Shown here one piece after another: positions 10,791 through 23,640 of a DNA stretch of 64,000 nucleotides. Position numbers and translations under genes: made by a program. Positions within the stretch are counted from its first letter, which is position 1; each line of letters starts with the position of its first letter. Source of the DNA: Burhinus oedicnemus (Eukaryota > Chordata > Aves > Charadriiformes > Burhinidae); NCBI GenBank assembly GCA_008921705.1, contig VFFE01007217.1:26850-90849 (forward strand), read 5' to 3'. A model generated the notes under the pieces. The model worked only from the letters and a program-made list of their open reading frames with translations. It had not been told where the DNA came from and did not search any database.

Positions 10791-12880
10791 GTGTTTGTAA
10801 AGCCTTTGCTAGCGGGTTTTTACCCACGTGGAACTGAGCTCAGAGACAAAATCCAGTCGACTAAACAAAGGAACCTGATCAGCTCAGGCTCTGGCCGTGA
10901 TGCCAGCGGCAAGATCCCGCCGAGAGGGGCCTGTGGGAAGCAGCCAGAGGCATAACGCCACGCTGGAGGTGTGAGCCTGAACTACCTTTCTCTTCCCAGG
11001 GCATTTGCTTTCTGCTGTGAGCGATGCATGCCACTCCCCACTGCCCTTCACCCTGTGCCAGTGGCTCCCCACCTTTCTGCCTCTGCCCAGCCTGCAGCCA
11101 CTTCTCTTCTTCAAAGCTCAGGTTGGGCCCAGGACATGGCAGCCCCCACCTGCCTCCCCACCAGCTGCTTTGGGCAGATCCCACCAGCTGCAGAGAGGTT
11201 CCGCTCGTCCGTCAGTCTTTACGGGTCTGTCCACAGGGTGGAGGTCATGACTTGCATATAAACCAGACTGCACAGAAAATAAGGATCAAAACTAGGACTA
11301 TAGGAGGTTGTGGAGCAGAAAGGGAAGGTAGAAAGTGAGTGGAAATAGTTGTGTGTCAACAGCAAAATTCTTGTCACAAAGAACGTTTTGTCTATGTGGT
11401 TTGACTCGCGGTGCTGTTCCCCATGGCACAGAGCTCCAGTCCAGCTCTCTCTAGCACAGAAATTTGATGAGGTGGCTTGAGCCTCCTGTAGGTCCTCTGG
11501 ATGCCGCGGTTTGGCTGTGGATGCAGGTGAAGACATGGTGACCCTTGAGAGCCCACACTTGGGGCTGTCGTTCCGAGGGGGTTGTGCCGGAGGAGTGAAG
11601 GTGAGAGCTGTCACTTAACTGTGTGAGGCAGGAGGAGTGTTAGAGAGGAATCTGTCCTGGTAGCAGGTTTCCAGTGAAGGGAAGATGAGTGCAGGTCAGC
11701 GCTGTTGGAAACATGGTCCCTTCACGCTGCTGTTGTCTGTCTTCCAAGCGCAAGTGTATCACACTGAATATGATTTCCTTTATTTTGCAGAGCCTAATGT
11801 CTTTATTTCATAATTAGCATCTCACAATTACAAAGAGAGGGAAACAAATAACTGTCTCATGTCCAATATGATTTTTCTATCCTCTCAGCAAAATTGTTTT
11901 GGCTTAATTGGTCAGTTTTGTTAATCCTAATAAAACAGCAGCAAAGTTATTTATTGTAAGTATTACTCCAATTTGCTCAATGATGTTCTGGACATGCTTT
12001 TTGTTCTTTAGTAATATCTTATTAAAGCAAGATTTCAGTAATTTAAACCAAAACAAAATTACTATTTGCAGGCTTTAGGAAGGGAGGGATTTGAGAGAAG
12101 ACTGAAGCACCTCTGACCTGAGAAAACCCATGACAGGGAACGAGACCAGAGGAGACTTTCGTTAAGACTCACATACAGACTTGAGCTGTGGAGTGGGGCA
12201 CAGAGAAATAGGAAAACTTCAGGAATGCTGATTTAAAAGAGGGCTGCTAATTGGGTGACAGACACCAGGGTGAGACGCAGGGCAACTCTAAAGCCTGCTG
12301 GGGACCCCCACAAGGGGCTGCTGACCCTGTCAGGGGCTGCCTCCTCCGGTATGCACTCCCAGCCTGGGCTTCCCCAGACAGGCTGCGGTGGGTGCTGGGT
12401 GCTGGCTGATGTGCCACCCGTGCTTACAGAATGAGCTAAGTGAGGCTCAGGAAAATTTCACCTTGGGTTACAAAGATCTGGTGGGGACGGACCCCCTGCA
12501 AGGCAAGAGCCACCCCTGGCTTAGACCCATAGTGCAGAATAGCATCAGCGAGAAGGAAGCGAGTGCAATAACCCCGAAACCTGGAAGTGATCTGAGGCAC
12601 AAAGGGGGATGGAGCGAGCCTAGCAACCAGACCAAAATTCAGATCTCCACTAAACTCTCTTTTCTTTCCAGTGTGTTTTCTTCTGCTTTCTGTTTCATTC
12701 TGATTCTGGAGGAAATGCTGGCATGAGTTTCCTTCCCCTTACTGCTGGGACATAGTTAAGCACAAGTGGGTAACAGCTGGGGATGTCCTTGCCTTTTTCC
12801 AGAGCTGAGCTGTACCACAGGGATTTGCTGCCAGTTCTTCAGTCTTGTATGTGACAAAATTCCTGACATGATAACTACAG
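10791..12880. other. Non-coding sequence upstream of the channel exon (probable intron)
   Basis: A moderately GC-rich stretch at about 10,870-11,240 opens overlapping frames on both strands but shows no recognisable protein. A 112-codon frame at 12,388-12,726 also has no recognisable domain. On the two-exon model of THIK genes this is the 3' part of intron 1 of the channel gene. Confidence 0.5.
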
Positions 12881-12916
12881 GTTTATTTTTTTCAACTGTT
12901 CTGTTTTGTCTTCCAG
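12881..12916 (+). promoter_or_regulatory. Splice acceptor of the K2P channel exon
   Basis: A pyrimidine-rich tract ends in gtcttccag, with AG at 12915-12916. Splicing here is phase 1: the 'gg' that opens the exon completes a glycine codon begun in exon 1. That glycine is the first of the GFG selectivity filter of pore 1, where K2P genes share a conserved intron position. This is why the open frame running further 5' (to 12,766) is intron and not coding. Confidence 0.92.
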
Positions 12917-13809
12917 GGTTTGGCATGACCACCCCAGCCACTGTTGGAGGCAAAATTTTTCTGATATTTTACGGCCTTATAGGATGTGCAGGGACCATTT
13001 TGTTCTTTAACCTGTTCCTGGAGCGCTTGATCACTGTCATAGCCTACATCATGAAGTCCTGCCATGAAAGACAGCTGAGGAGGAAAGGGGTCCTCCCTCA
13101 CAACGGCCGGCGGGGCTCAGGAACCTCTGAGGTAGACAGCCTGGCAGGCTGGAAGCCCTCCGTGTACTACGTGATGCTGATTTTATGTGTAGCATCGCTC
13201 ATCATTTCCTGCTGTGCCTCTGCAATGTACACACCAATTGAAGGGTGGAGTTACTTTGACTCACTTTACTTCTGCTTCGTGGCCTTCAGTACCATTGGGT
13301 TCGGTGATCTGGTCAGCAGCCAGAACATCAAATATGAGAGTCAAGGCCTTTACCGCTTTGGCAATTTTGTCTTCATACTCATGGGGGTGTGCTGCATCTA
13401 TTCCTTATTTAATGTGATCTCTATTGTCATCAAACAGTCCATAAACTGGATATTAAAGAAGCTGGACTGCAGGTGCTGCCACAGATGCCAAAGAAAATTA
13501 TTTCGTTCACGGAGGAATGTGGTAATGCCAGGAAATGTGCGCAGCCGGAGAAACATCTCCATTGAGACTGATGTTGTCAATGAAAGTGACACAGACGGAC
13601 GCCGGCTGTCAGGCGAGATGATCTCCATGAAAGACTTCCTGGCCTCCAATAAAGTCTCACTGGCCATCATGCAGAAACAGCTGTCGGAAACTGCTAATGG
13701 CTATCCGAGGCAAATGAGCTCTAATTCAAAGCAAAATGGATTCTCTGGTGGGGTTGGAGCCCTAGCAATTATGAATAACAGACTGGCAGAGACAAGTGTG
13801 GATAGGTAA
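12917..13809 (+). CDS. KCNK13: THIK-type two-pore potassium channel (KCNK13), terminal coding exon
   Basis: Last coding exon of a K2P background potassium channel of the plasma membrane; THIK-1 passes K+ leak current and is known as halothane-inhibited. Counting the Gly shared with exon 1 as residue 1, the exon encodes 297 residues. Residues 1-3 are the first selectivity filter GFG. M2 spans about 13-46, a basic cytoplasmic loop about 47-82 (with SLAGWKPS), M3 about 83-105, pore helix and second filter TIGFGD at 126-131 (nt 13291 onward), and M4 about 148-180. A Cys-rich juxtamembrane patch (CRCCHRC) and a long tail ending NNRLAETSVDR follow. The stop is TAA at 13807-13809. The length fits the human protein of about 408 residues minus about 112 from exon 1. 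SRRNVVMPG, ISIETD and ESDTDGRRLSGEMISMKD favour KCNK13. ANGYPR, NGFSGGVGAL and the RRGS loop resemble KCNK12, so an extra THIK paralogue is possible. Exon 1 is not in the window. No frameshift or missing filter residue is seen. Confidence 0.95.
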
Positions 13810-14300
13810 AATAATAACAGTAATAACAGTGAAACAGTGTGAACCATTTCAACAAGTATAGAAACAACGTGAATCAAGTGGAAATAGCTAGGGAGAGTGT
13901 CGCCAGAGAGTGGGATGGATGTGAACAGCATACCTCCTGTTGGAAGACCTCTAACACTTTTTTGGGATTGTCACTTAATACCTTTGCTCTTCAAATTGCA
14001 CCGGTCTCAGCCTTCCTTCTGTTCCTCAAACAGGTCACTGCAGGAGAAATTTAATTTAGCCTTCTGGTCAATTTTTCATGTCCCATTCTCCTCCATTTAT
14101 GTGAAATGCAGATTTCAGGATAAGAAGAAACCAAGTGTGTCTACTGAACACATTCTTAATTCAATGATTGTTCTGAGCTTTCTGTCTTATTCTCCTCATA
14201 CCTGTTTTCTGAAAGTAGCCTATCTGAGACCAAAAGAGGAATCAGCCTTTCTCTGTGGTATTGCAGATCTAATTTAATGGAATAAAAAAACCAAACTATT
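13810..14300 (+). other. 3' UTR of the K2P channel gene (extent inferred)
   Basis: Untranslated sequence after the TAA stop. It starts with small AATAACAGT-like repeats and becomes AT-rich. The end is uncertain: the first good polyadenylation signal is AATAAA at 14281-14286, and transcripts may extend further. Confidence 0.55.
14281..14286 (+). terminator. Candidate polyadenylation signal
   Basis: AATAAA about 470 nt after the stop codon, followed by a T-rich stretch (about 14,300-14,320) that could act as the downstream element. A second AATAAA lies at 14528-14533. Which is used cannot be told from sequence alone. Confidence 0.45.
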
Positions 14301-17300
14301 TTCTTTATTTTCTTTTATATATCACTTCTTAAAATGTATTCCTGTTGTGAAACAGCTAGGCTTGAAAAGCCAGCTTCTGCTGCCATTAATATTTCTGTCA
14401 GTCTGGAGTAATTCTATGAAAGTTGGTAGGACTGCTCTGGAGCTATTGTGACATGAATGAGAAGAGAATTTGGCCTTTAGAATTTAATTTAGTCTTCCCT
14501 TTAAAAGGATGCTGTCAAAAGTGATAGAATAAAAATTTGTCCTACTTTTGTTTTCTTCTCTCCATTTGCAAAACGTGATTTTTTTCTTAGCTACGTTTTC
14601 TTCTAGAATTGAATCACTGTGGCTTTCCATTTCAAAGATTTCGAATTAAATTGAAAACTGCCATGCTGACAAGTTGTATGAGTTATTCCACAGCAACAAT
14701 CAGAGACTTTTCCAAATTTCTATTCATATTATGCTCAATTGTGACTGATGCAATTGAGCATCAGCATTATGTAATGCAACTAGTAACTGAGTTTACACAA
14801 CGCTTTAGTATGCAATTAGATCGCCATGCCAACATTCAGTGTATTATTATAAGCAACTGTGATCACAATATCCTTTTGGCAGCGTCCTTGTTACCTTTCA
14901 TGTAATTCTGTCATTCTTCAACTGTTTTTCTGGCTTTCAGTGATGATAATGACAGGGTCTTGATTAGGGAAATAGAAAATGTTTAACTCCTCATATTTCT
15001 CAATGAAATGCTCCAAGTGTTCATTATGACTAGAAAGGAGACTTCAATGAGAAGAATAATAACAATGAGAAGAATGTGAAAACAGGAAACAAGGTGATCT
15101 TTAATGACAGTGACTTTGTATTAGGTAACTGGAGAAATAAGGGATTAAATTAACATAAAATCTAGCAAGAATTTAAGGAAGACTGGGCTGAATTCCCGAT
15201 TGTCCTTTAACCGTGCAATGCATTAAAGCAAAACAGTATATGAGAGTGTCAATAAGCAGAATTGGTTACAAAGGACCTGATCCAATTCCCCCTGAAGAGA
15301 ACAGTACATGCATCAGGATTAAATATTTTCTCAGAATACTACAATTTTAGGGTATTTAAAACACCAGTGTGGAGTTGTTAATTCTCTCATTCAGAACAAT
15401 GCAGATAGCCACTTCAGTTTAATTTGTATTAATTTATATCACATCCTTTTCTTCATTCTGGCCAAAAGTTCTTTTATTTAGGTGCTTAATACTGTAGGAC
15501 AACATTTTAATACTCATTTTAAGCAATATTTGAATTTAAAAAACCAAAAAAATACCTCTTGGAATCCTTTCATATAATAAAGTAAAGCCAGATATTAGAT
15601 TAAACAACTGTACTTAACTAGTGAAAAGTATTGCAAGCTCTTTTTGACATATTACAGCTAAAATGTCCTGATTAAAAGTCAAATCTGCTGTCCTTAGTTA
15701 CAAGGAGAGCTTCAGGCTGAAGCCATTAGTCCAAATTCTGATATCAATTCGGCTGTGCAGCAGTGGAATATCCCTAAGAGTATCCCTTCATATTTACATC
15801 CATATAAAATCCGAATCAGCTCCCAAACCCTAACTTTGGTGAGAAAAGCAGTCTGACTTGTTTTGGGATGGGGGTGGGGGTTATGTATTAGCAAAAATTG
15901 CTACTTAATTATTTTAGATGATATTATAGTACCCAAGATTCATTACATTGTTAACACTTTCTCCCAAGACCTTCTTTGTCTCAACCTCACTGAATAAAAA
16001 TACTTGGATATAAAAAGAGAAGAGTACTGCTCTGAAGCCTTCTTTCCAAATTCATTCAGCGATGCCTCTGTTCACTGCCTGTAACCCCAAGATCTCATTG
16101 TTACAGAAGCATTCCTCACGCTGCCAACTAGCAGAAAGAGTTTGGGACTTGACTTAGTGCTTAAGCAGGGCTGTCATTCTGGGCAGAACAGCCACGGTCT
16201 TGAAAACTGCAGCTTACTTCTCCATTTATGACAGTTAGTAACTCTTACTTGCAAATGTCAGGTTTTGCTGAGCCCTGAACACAGGAGAAGTTAGTCAACA
16301 CTTCTCCCTTTTCCAGATGACAATGCACATTATCACCTTAGACAAATAACCAAAACATGCAATTTTCTTTAGTTCATTTGTTATATAGTTCTGTGTTATC
16401 ATTAATGAAGGATCTGGCTTCTATGTAGGATTTTGACTCAAATCCTTCTATATCTAATTAGCTTTCAAAATTTGGTTCTGGAAGTCTAAACACAGGCCAA
16501 TATTCATAGCAATTAGGTGAGAAACCAAATCAAAGGAGAGAAAAACATACACTGATAGAAATAGATAAAACATTACAATCTGTGTAGTCAATTCAACAGA
16601 GATTATTTAGATTTTAGAATATGACAACTCCCAGTAGCAGATCATTAAGGTGGTCTTCAGATGGTGTCAGCTGCTCCCAAGACATGAGACAGTTACGTTG
16701 CTCCTTTCCATTCTCTGTGATACCAGGCCTCTCTTACTCATCACTGGTGAGGAATCTTTATGAGCTCTTTTCAATAGATCTAAAAACATCTGTGGTTATG
16801 AAAGCAAGGGACTAATACATAGTCTTGATCAAACAGATTGGGCAAGGCTGTACGAGATTTTTGGTGTACGCTAGCTTTACCTTCATTGATCAGTCCTGAC
16901 CTTCTACTCTCTCAAGCCCTGGCTTCCTCATGACCTGAGCCTGCCAGTTGCAAGGCTCTCTGCAGTGGTTTTGTGGTCTGATTTCATGTCCACTGAAGAT
17001 AAAGAGGGAATAAGTGCACTAATTTTGTCTAATCATCTCTGTTCAGATGTGAATTGCCATTTCACAGATGAAGGACCAGTACATTCTGTGACTGTGCCAT
17101 CTTGTATCATGATGTCATCCTATCCCCAAAAGACCTCTGACTTTGTCATTGAGTTCCCCCTCTAGAAGCCACACTGAACGCTGAATGAGGTAGCTTTACT
17201 TAGGAGACCAGTAAAATTCTTAGAGAATATTTGGGGATAAATAAGAAGACTTTTAAAATTGGAAAGGGAAATTTCTGACTCCAGTCCAATGGTACGACTA

Positions 17301-19984
17301 CAGTTGTTTTTTCTAAAGGCATTGGACAAAGAAATCCCAAAAAGCTTAGTTCATAATGTAGCATCAGCTTATTAAAGTCATAAAACATGTGGAGATACAA
17401 ACATACATATACCAAAAAAAGCAGAATTTAGCCAAGGAGTGACAAATGCCCATCCTGTGTGAAAAAGAAGATACAATAAAAATACAGAAACTATTGCATT
17501 CCTTGCATTACTTTTTAAAGTAGTGATGAAGAATTAAAGGAAATAGTCTCAAATAGCCAGGGATCTGTTTTCAAAGCTGTATAATCTAAAGTTAAATGTC
17601 ATATTGCTTAGCACTAAAATCTCAGTCAACAAGACAGAAACTTGCTTTCAAAATTACTGAGCTTCCCCATCACCTGCTATGAATTTGCATGATGGCTAAT
17701 GAAATAAAGGTGTGGGTTTTTTAATGCAAAAATGTTTTGAGGAAAACCTTGGATGTAGTGAGGCTCTGAATCTGCATTCAACAGGTCAGGAGTACCCCTA
17801 AAGTCAGAGGGTTAAACTGCAAATTGCAGCCTGGCAGACTGAAACTGAAATTCCTTAATGGACTAATTTCCTGGAAGTTGGGCTTATAGTTATGCCACCC
17901 CTTAATAATATCATCATTGTACGATATAATTATTGCACAATGAGAGCAAATATTTAGTGCTAACCAAAATACAGTCAAATAACTTCCCATCGTACATTGA
18001 CTATCAGTAGACGTCAGGTACCTAATTCCCTTAGGCAATTTCAAAATCCCAGCCATGTTTTAAGTTTTGAATCTAAGCTGATCTGACAGTGTCCCTGAAA
18101 AGTTCGAACACTTGGAGCAAGGTTTCAGTGCTGCCGCACAGTAATCTGAATTCATTTATTTAAAAGCCTTTTATAGTGAAAGCTTTGTATCAACCAAATA
18201 GGACAAGCAATGTTTACAGTTTGTTTGATTTAATCTTGGCCTCTGCCAGTTTTAATTATATTTGACACATTTATAAATTCAATAACAAAGAGAAGGTTGG
18301 GCTGGGCCTGAAACCCAAACCAGCTCCATTTCTCAGACTGAATTAATCAAGAGAAAGAGGTCAACTGGGGGAAAGAGCTTTCTGATTAGCATTATATTTG
18401 AATAAAGTTCCTCTGGAGGTGGAGGGTATTAAGTTGTTTGGATGATTCCTCTCCAACGGCTGTGGAAGTGGAGCTGTTTGCTATGACCTGCTGATGTCCC
18501 TGCTTTGGGAACAGCAGGTCAGTGAGCCTCAGCATTTCAATCAATACACTTTGCATTGTCTGTTGTTTTGAGTTAGGTTACTAACATTTGGCTAATACTG
18601 TAATTCCTTGGACTCTTCAAGAAGTAGTAAAGTACTTTTTGTACTATTTCATGTAGAAGTGTTGCCTTTCCCCTGGGCTGAAAATGCTGCCAAATATACC
18701 AGTACAATCTGTTATTTGAGAACTTTCACAGTAGTGTTTTGCTTAATCCAGGAAATAAGAATACAATCCCTTCCCTCTTCCCTGTTTTCCAAACATCTCT
18801 TGTCAACAATGCCCATGCAATACGCTGTGCTTACTGCTTAAAAGATCACATTTCACTAGGAAAATTAAAGACATTGCTCACCTAGGTGGACCAACACAGT
18901 CCTATTCTTTATCAGATTCAAGAGAAACACAGTGTGAACACAAAGAATGACACTTCAGATCCAAGTAGTCAGAAGCTTTTTGATATGGCTTATGTTTGTA
19001 CAGCTGCTTCACATCAGACCAGAGAAACACACCATCACTGCAGATTTTTAAAAGCATTAGTAAATGGAAGAACGAACATTGAATAGATCCACTAATTTAT
19101 ATTTTGTTTTTCTACAGTTCCACTCTAATATTTGCCTACAGTTTTCATCATTTGAAATAATTCGCAGTAATAGCTTAAAGAATATAAATTTACAAAGATT
19201 TTGAGAGGCATACTAGTGGGATTTGTTCAAAATGAAATATCCTTTTCCTCAGGCTGCCTAGCTTGTTATAAAGGGAAAGTTTGATTAAAATTAGAATTAA
19301 CGGGCTCTCTTTCCAAGCAAGTGTGCCAGTTTCTGGGTTCCAAATGGATTTCGTACTAGGTGTCCATGCAGAAGGTCCCAGAGAGAGGCAAGATGGCCTA
19401 GTTTTCAAACTTTATCTTTTGAAATGTCTTTCAAAGCTATTCCCCCTTTCAAAGCAATAGAACACTGTCAGTGTTTTCTGTTTGTGGTCTTATCTGAGAA
19501 AACTTAACCTTGCTTTTTGATAACTTCAGAAGAAAAAGATGCACATGAAGAAAAATTCAAATAACCTTACATAACTTACACGTACTGCTTGGAGCTGCTA
19601 AAATCCTCCTCTTTCTGCTAATGCAAAGTTTGCATCAGAGTTTAATTTCTCCAGCTCACCGAAGAGGTTTGATCTTATTAGTGAATGGTCACAGTTCAAA
19701 TCAAAGAACTTTAAAGTTGTATTTGTTCATCTGTTCTAAATGCTGGAAATGAACTGATGGTCTGAACAGTGGGTGCTGGGCTAAGTCTGTTAGAGTTAAA
19801 AAGGCTGGAATCACCATTGCTCACATCTCTGCAATGGTCAAGGAGACACTCTGTGACCAGTACAGTCCATAATGCTGCAGTAGCAGCAATTGCTGGCTAT
19901 TAACCTCTGGGTGTCATATTGTCTGCATCTAGCATACAGGGCCAGAAGTAAACAGAGATAATGCTGTCCAGAACCACCAGTTCA
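14301..19984. other. AT-rich downstream or intergenic sequence
   Basis: No exon or well-preserved transposable element recognised. It contains a perfect 11-bp inverted repeat at 14,731-14,761. A quiet AT-rich stretch at about 18,140-18,300 lacks repeats and could be a conserved non-coding element, but no alignment was possible. Confidence 0.45.
14731..14761. repeat. Perfect 11-bp inverted repeat with 9-nt loop
   Basis: Left arm ATGCTCAATTG (14731-14741) and right arm CAATTGAGCAT (14751-14761) are exact reverse complements around tgactgatg. No T-run follows and no known family matches. Its function is unknown. Confidence 0.9.
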
Positions 19985-20165
19985 GAAATTCACAGAGTAA
20001 TTTACTCTGGAAGAGGCCTCTGGATGCCATCTAGTCTCCAAACCCTTCTCCAAAACAGGTCCATCTAGTTCCTGCCCATCTCAGTGCAAATATCTGCAAT
20101 CTGCTGGGTGATGCTGCTTCTGTGTAGCACTCTCTTCTCTGTGTGCTGAAAGTGCCCATCGTATA
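19985..20165 (-). mobile_element. Degraded CR1 3' fragment (reverse), tentative
   Basis: The order 'cacagagtaatttactctgg', 'aagaggcctctggatgccat', 'ctagtctccaaacccttctc' parallels the reverse-oriented CR1 start (cacagaat..ggttggaagggacctctggagatcatctagtccaaccc), but with many changes. An older CR1 family is likely. The right edge is arbitrary. Confidence 0.5.
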
Positions 20166-23100
20166 AAATATTGACCACCACCCCGTACCAAGAGGAAGTC
20201 ACAGCCCTTCCTCTGCAGCTATTGAATTTGGGCAAATGCTTAGCTCTAAGTTACACATTTCTTTGTAAACAGTGTCTAGGCAGCTGCTTTTCTCAGCCTA
20301 ATACATAGCAGATGGGTATTTTGATCCCTAGGTATCATTATTGCTGGTGGTCTTATTAGAGATGGCAAAGACTGAAAAGGTCAGTCAGTCTGTCAGCCCT
20401 AGGCTCCTAGGCAGGGTTATTACCCCTTTGGCAAGCAACCCATAGCATCTCGGCTTGGCTGTGCACATCGGATTTGGCTGCGTTCTTGGCTCAGAAACTG
20501 ATTCTGCTCGACTGAAATCAATGGAGACTTTGCTACTTGGCTCTTTATCTGTCATTTTTCACAAGAATTAATTTCACTTTACAACATAATCCAAAGAAAT
20601 GTTGAGTAGCCTTTTGCTTTGCTTTTACCACCAGCTGTGCAAATGCTAATTCTACTCATGCAGTACTGTCTTCTGCACCAGCTTATTACCCAGGGAACAT
20701 TGTTTGGTTATAAAATGATAATCTAATTATAAGGAAGATTTATGTAAAAATGATAGTAACCAGATTATTATCTCGAAGAGTTGTTTGGCAGTTGCTCATT
20801 TCCTCAGCTGGAAGACTCTGACAAATACCACATTTTCCCTGAAACTTCCTGCAGTTCTGCAAGGGCAGGTTTTTGCTCTGTGCTGACTGCCTGTGTCAGC
20901 TTGTTCTTTCCCTCAACTTCCTTCCCTCAGTCTATACCTGCAAGATCCTTTTCCCTCCTTTGTTTCTTTCCATTCATCTTTGTCTCAGTTCATCAAATCC
21001 TTCTCCTAGCCAAATATACCATGAGGTTTGCCGCTGCTGAATATTGCACTTGAAAGTGGACTCACTGTCAAAAAAGGATTCTTGTAAAACAAACACCTCT
21101 TTATTCAATATAGATTCAGAGCTATACCTTATCAAGTAAATATAATGATAAAGATGTGCTTTTATTATTTTTCATTCCTACTTCCACTGAAAGTAGCAAG
21201 ACAGTTTTTAGGAAGCTGGAATTAAAATATCACATACAGGTACTTGGATGGAGAGCAGCAGAAGTGTCTTTGACTCCTTGGCAGCCGGAAGGGATATTCT
21301 GCCTCTTTTTGTACATCCAATTGGCCTGCAATTTGCATGGATGCTTATGTTCTCTACGGATGCCTTCAGTAAAGGCTGATGAGTTGATTCAGCTTCATGG
21401 TATCAATATTTATTGCTTTTGGCTTACTATATTTTTGATAAATGAATGGGACTGCATTGCTCTGTGAGCATAGTATCAGTAACACTCTAGACTTCCCCAC
21501 ATATTAGGGAAACAATAGTCTTGACTTCAGTTTTCTTCCTTAAGGACTAATCTTCATGGCTGCTATAAAACACAACCATGGCATAGAAGTTAAAGATTTT
21601 TATCTCATCAGCTTCTCGACCATGATTTCACTGGCATTTGAGTAGAATTTCTCCCACCGGTACCAGAGGCAATAATAAGATGTTCTTAAAGCATTTTTGC
21701 CTGACGCCTTGTGGAAACAAAGTGCATGGGATCAGACTGTACATACGTGTCTGTGCGCCTCTGCTCTGCTTCAAACATTGCCCAGTTTGAAACAAAATTG
21801 CCAAAGGGGGAGAGCTCTCACACAGAATCGACTTCATACACCTTTTCATAAATATTCGCACCTCACCTGAGAAAAAGTCTGAGAGGCAGGCTCACAACCT
21901 GTTAGATACCAGAAAAGCCACACAAAGCAGGTCAGGAGGAAAAGAAAGTGAGGCACAAAGACAGAATGGTGTTCTGAATATCTTGTCAGCTGAGAAAGTG
22001 TCAAACAGAGCTTACACCTCCCTGGACTCGCAGCACAGATCCAAAGGGAAAACAGGTTAATGTGGTCCAGTGATCACAGACCTATGCTTTTGTCTCATAA
22101 TGTATCTAGCTTTTAGTAAAAGTAGTTGTCTTTGATTGAGAAATTGTTTCATATCAGCAGTAAGATTTTCTGACCTTTCTACAAATTCCTGAAATGCCAG
22201 TTCCTGCAAAGCACGAAAGACAGTGTTGCAATATTCTAGCTTCGCTAAAAAAAAGATCCCTTTAAACTGACAGGATTTTATTTTTTTTATTTGTAGCTCA
22301 ATCAGCTTCTTTGCTAGCTGCCCTGAGCTCTGTTACCTTCTTTGGTTGCCCAAGGCTTAAAGGCCCTGTGCTTAAACAACTGAAACTACAGAAATGTGTC
22401 ACCGTATTTGCAACGGATTTGGTCCTTGTTTGACACCATCTAACAGGTCTGTGCAAGAGCAAGAATTAGTATCTTCAGACCGGAGTCTATGATGATAAGA
22501 AAACAGAGAACTTAGTCATGCTCTTAATGAATTTCCAGTGTTAGAGATTCCACAGTTGTCCCAGGCAACCCACTGCACAGCATCAGTAATTTTAATTTTA
22601 AACATTTTTCCAAATGCTTACTTTCAATCTCCCTTGCTACAGTCAAGGCACATTGCTTGCATTGTAGCCATGCAGAGAACAGAATATTCCCTTCCTTTTC
22701 TAAAGGAAGGCATTTTTTATAATATCTCCTCTCAGTCTTTGCCACCCCAGACTAGAAAAATCCCTTTCCATATGTGACATTTTCTATAGTTGCTCTACTG
22801 TGCTCCAAACTGTCTGCTTGAACCACTTTTTTTTTTCCCCTTTGAAGTTTGGTACTCAATATCAGATACAGTGACACAGAAAATATTTTATTAATAGAGC
22901 ATGGAGCAGCATGATTATTTTCCATATCTTACATAGAACATCCTGTTCATTTAGGTTCTAAGCTGGTGCTTGCTCTTTTAAAACACTGTTGACTCATCTT
23001 CAGTTTGTTATGTGCTATTAATACCAAATTATTTTTTGCAAATTTTTAGGTAACTACTCTTACCTAAACTGTAGTGCCTCCAGTCTACACAGGTGATTAT

Positions 23101-23614
23101 TCTTATGCACCATCTTACATGTATTGTTGTTGAATTGCTTCTATTTTTTCAGATCCCTTTCCCGTATCCTTTTCAGTTTGCATCCTAGTCCTTCAGCATC
23201 TTTGCCACTTCTGACTGCCTGGGATCATCTTCAGACTTAAAAATTGTGTTCTCTATTCCATCATCCAAGTCCAACATATTGACCCAGAGCAAGTCTTGCA
23301 GAACCCAGTAGATACCTTCTTTCAGTTTGAAACTAAACTATCTTTCTGTATGTACTGTTGTCTGAATACTGTTTCCCAATCAATTTTGCCCTCATCTTGC
23401 ATTAGTTTCATCAAGTGTAAATGACAGTAAGCTACAATTGCAATATTACTATTCCAGGTCGTGAGATATGAGCAAGAAAAGATTTAGCTTTCAGATCCGA
23501 GTGAATTTGCACAACTTATTAATAGGGTAAAAAGTAGTCAAAATTTAAAATCAAAAAAAAAGGAAATCTTGATTGATTTACCAAGTCTCCAACACAAAAC
23601 GCCACTCTGTCCTT

Positions 23615-23640
23615 TTATAGTTACATCTTATAGTTACATC
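23615..23640 (+). repeat. 13-bp perfect tandem duplication
   Basis: Two adjacent identical copies of TTATAGTTACATC (23615-23627 and 23628-23640). A typical small replication-slippage duplication. Confidence 0.95.

Noticed and set aside
12388..12726. 112-codon frame starting after a tgcttacag acceptor-like word
   Set aside because: No recognisable domain, no convincing donor, and it sits in the presumed channel intron. Possible alternative exon, but unsupported.
12766..12916. 5' extension of the channel reading frame to an upstream ATG
   Set aside because: The frame is open by chance through the intron. A polypyrimidine tract and AG precede the conserved GFG codons at the known K2P intron position, and the upstream residues do not resemble K2P pore 1.
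20490..20545. Words like actgaaatcaatggagac suggesting an old SINE or MITE
   Set aside because: Too short and diverged to separate from chance. A similar word near 1,355 has no shared flanks.
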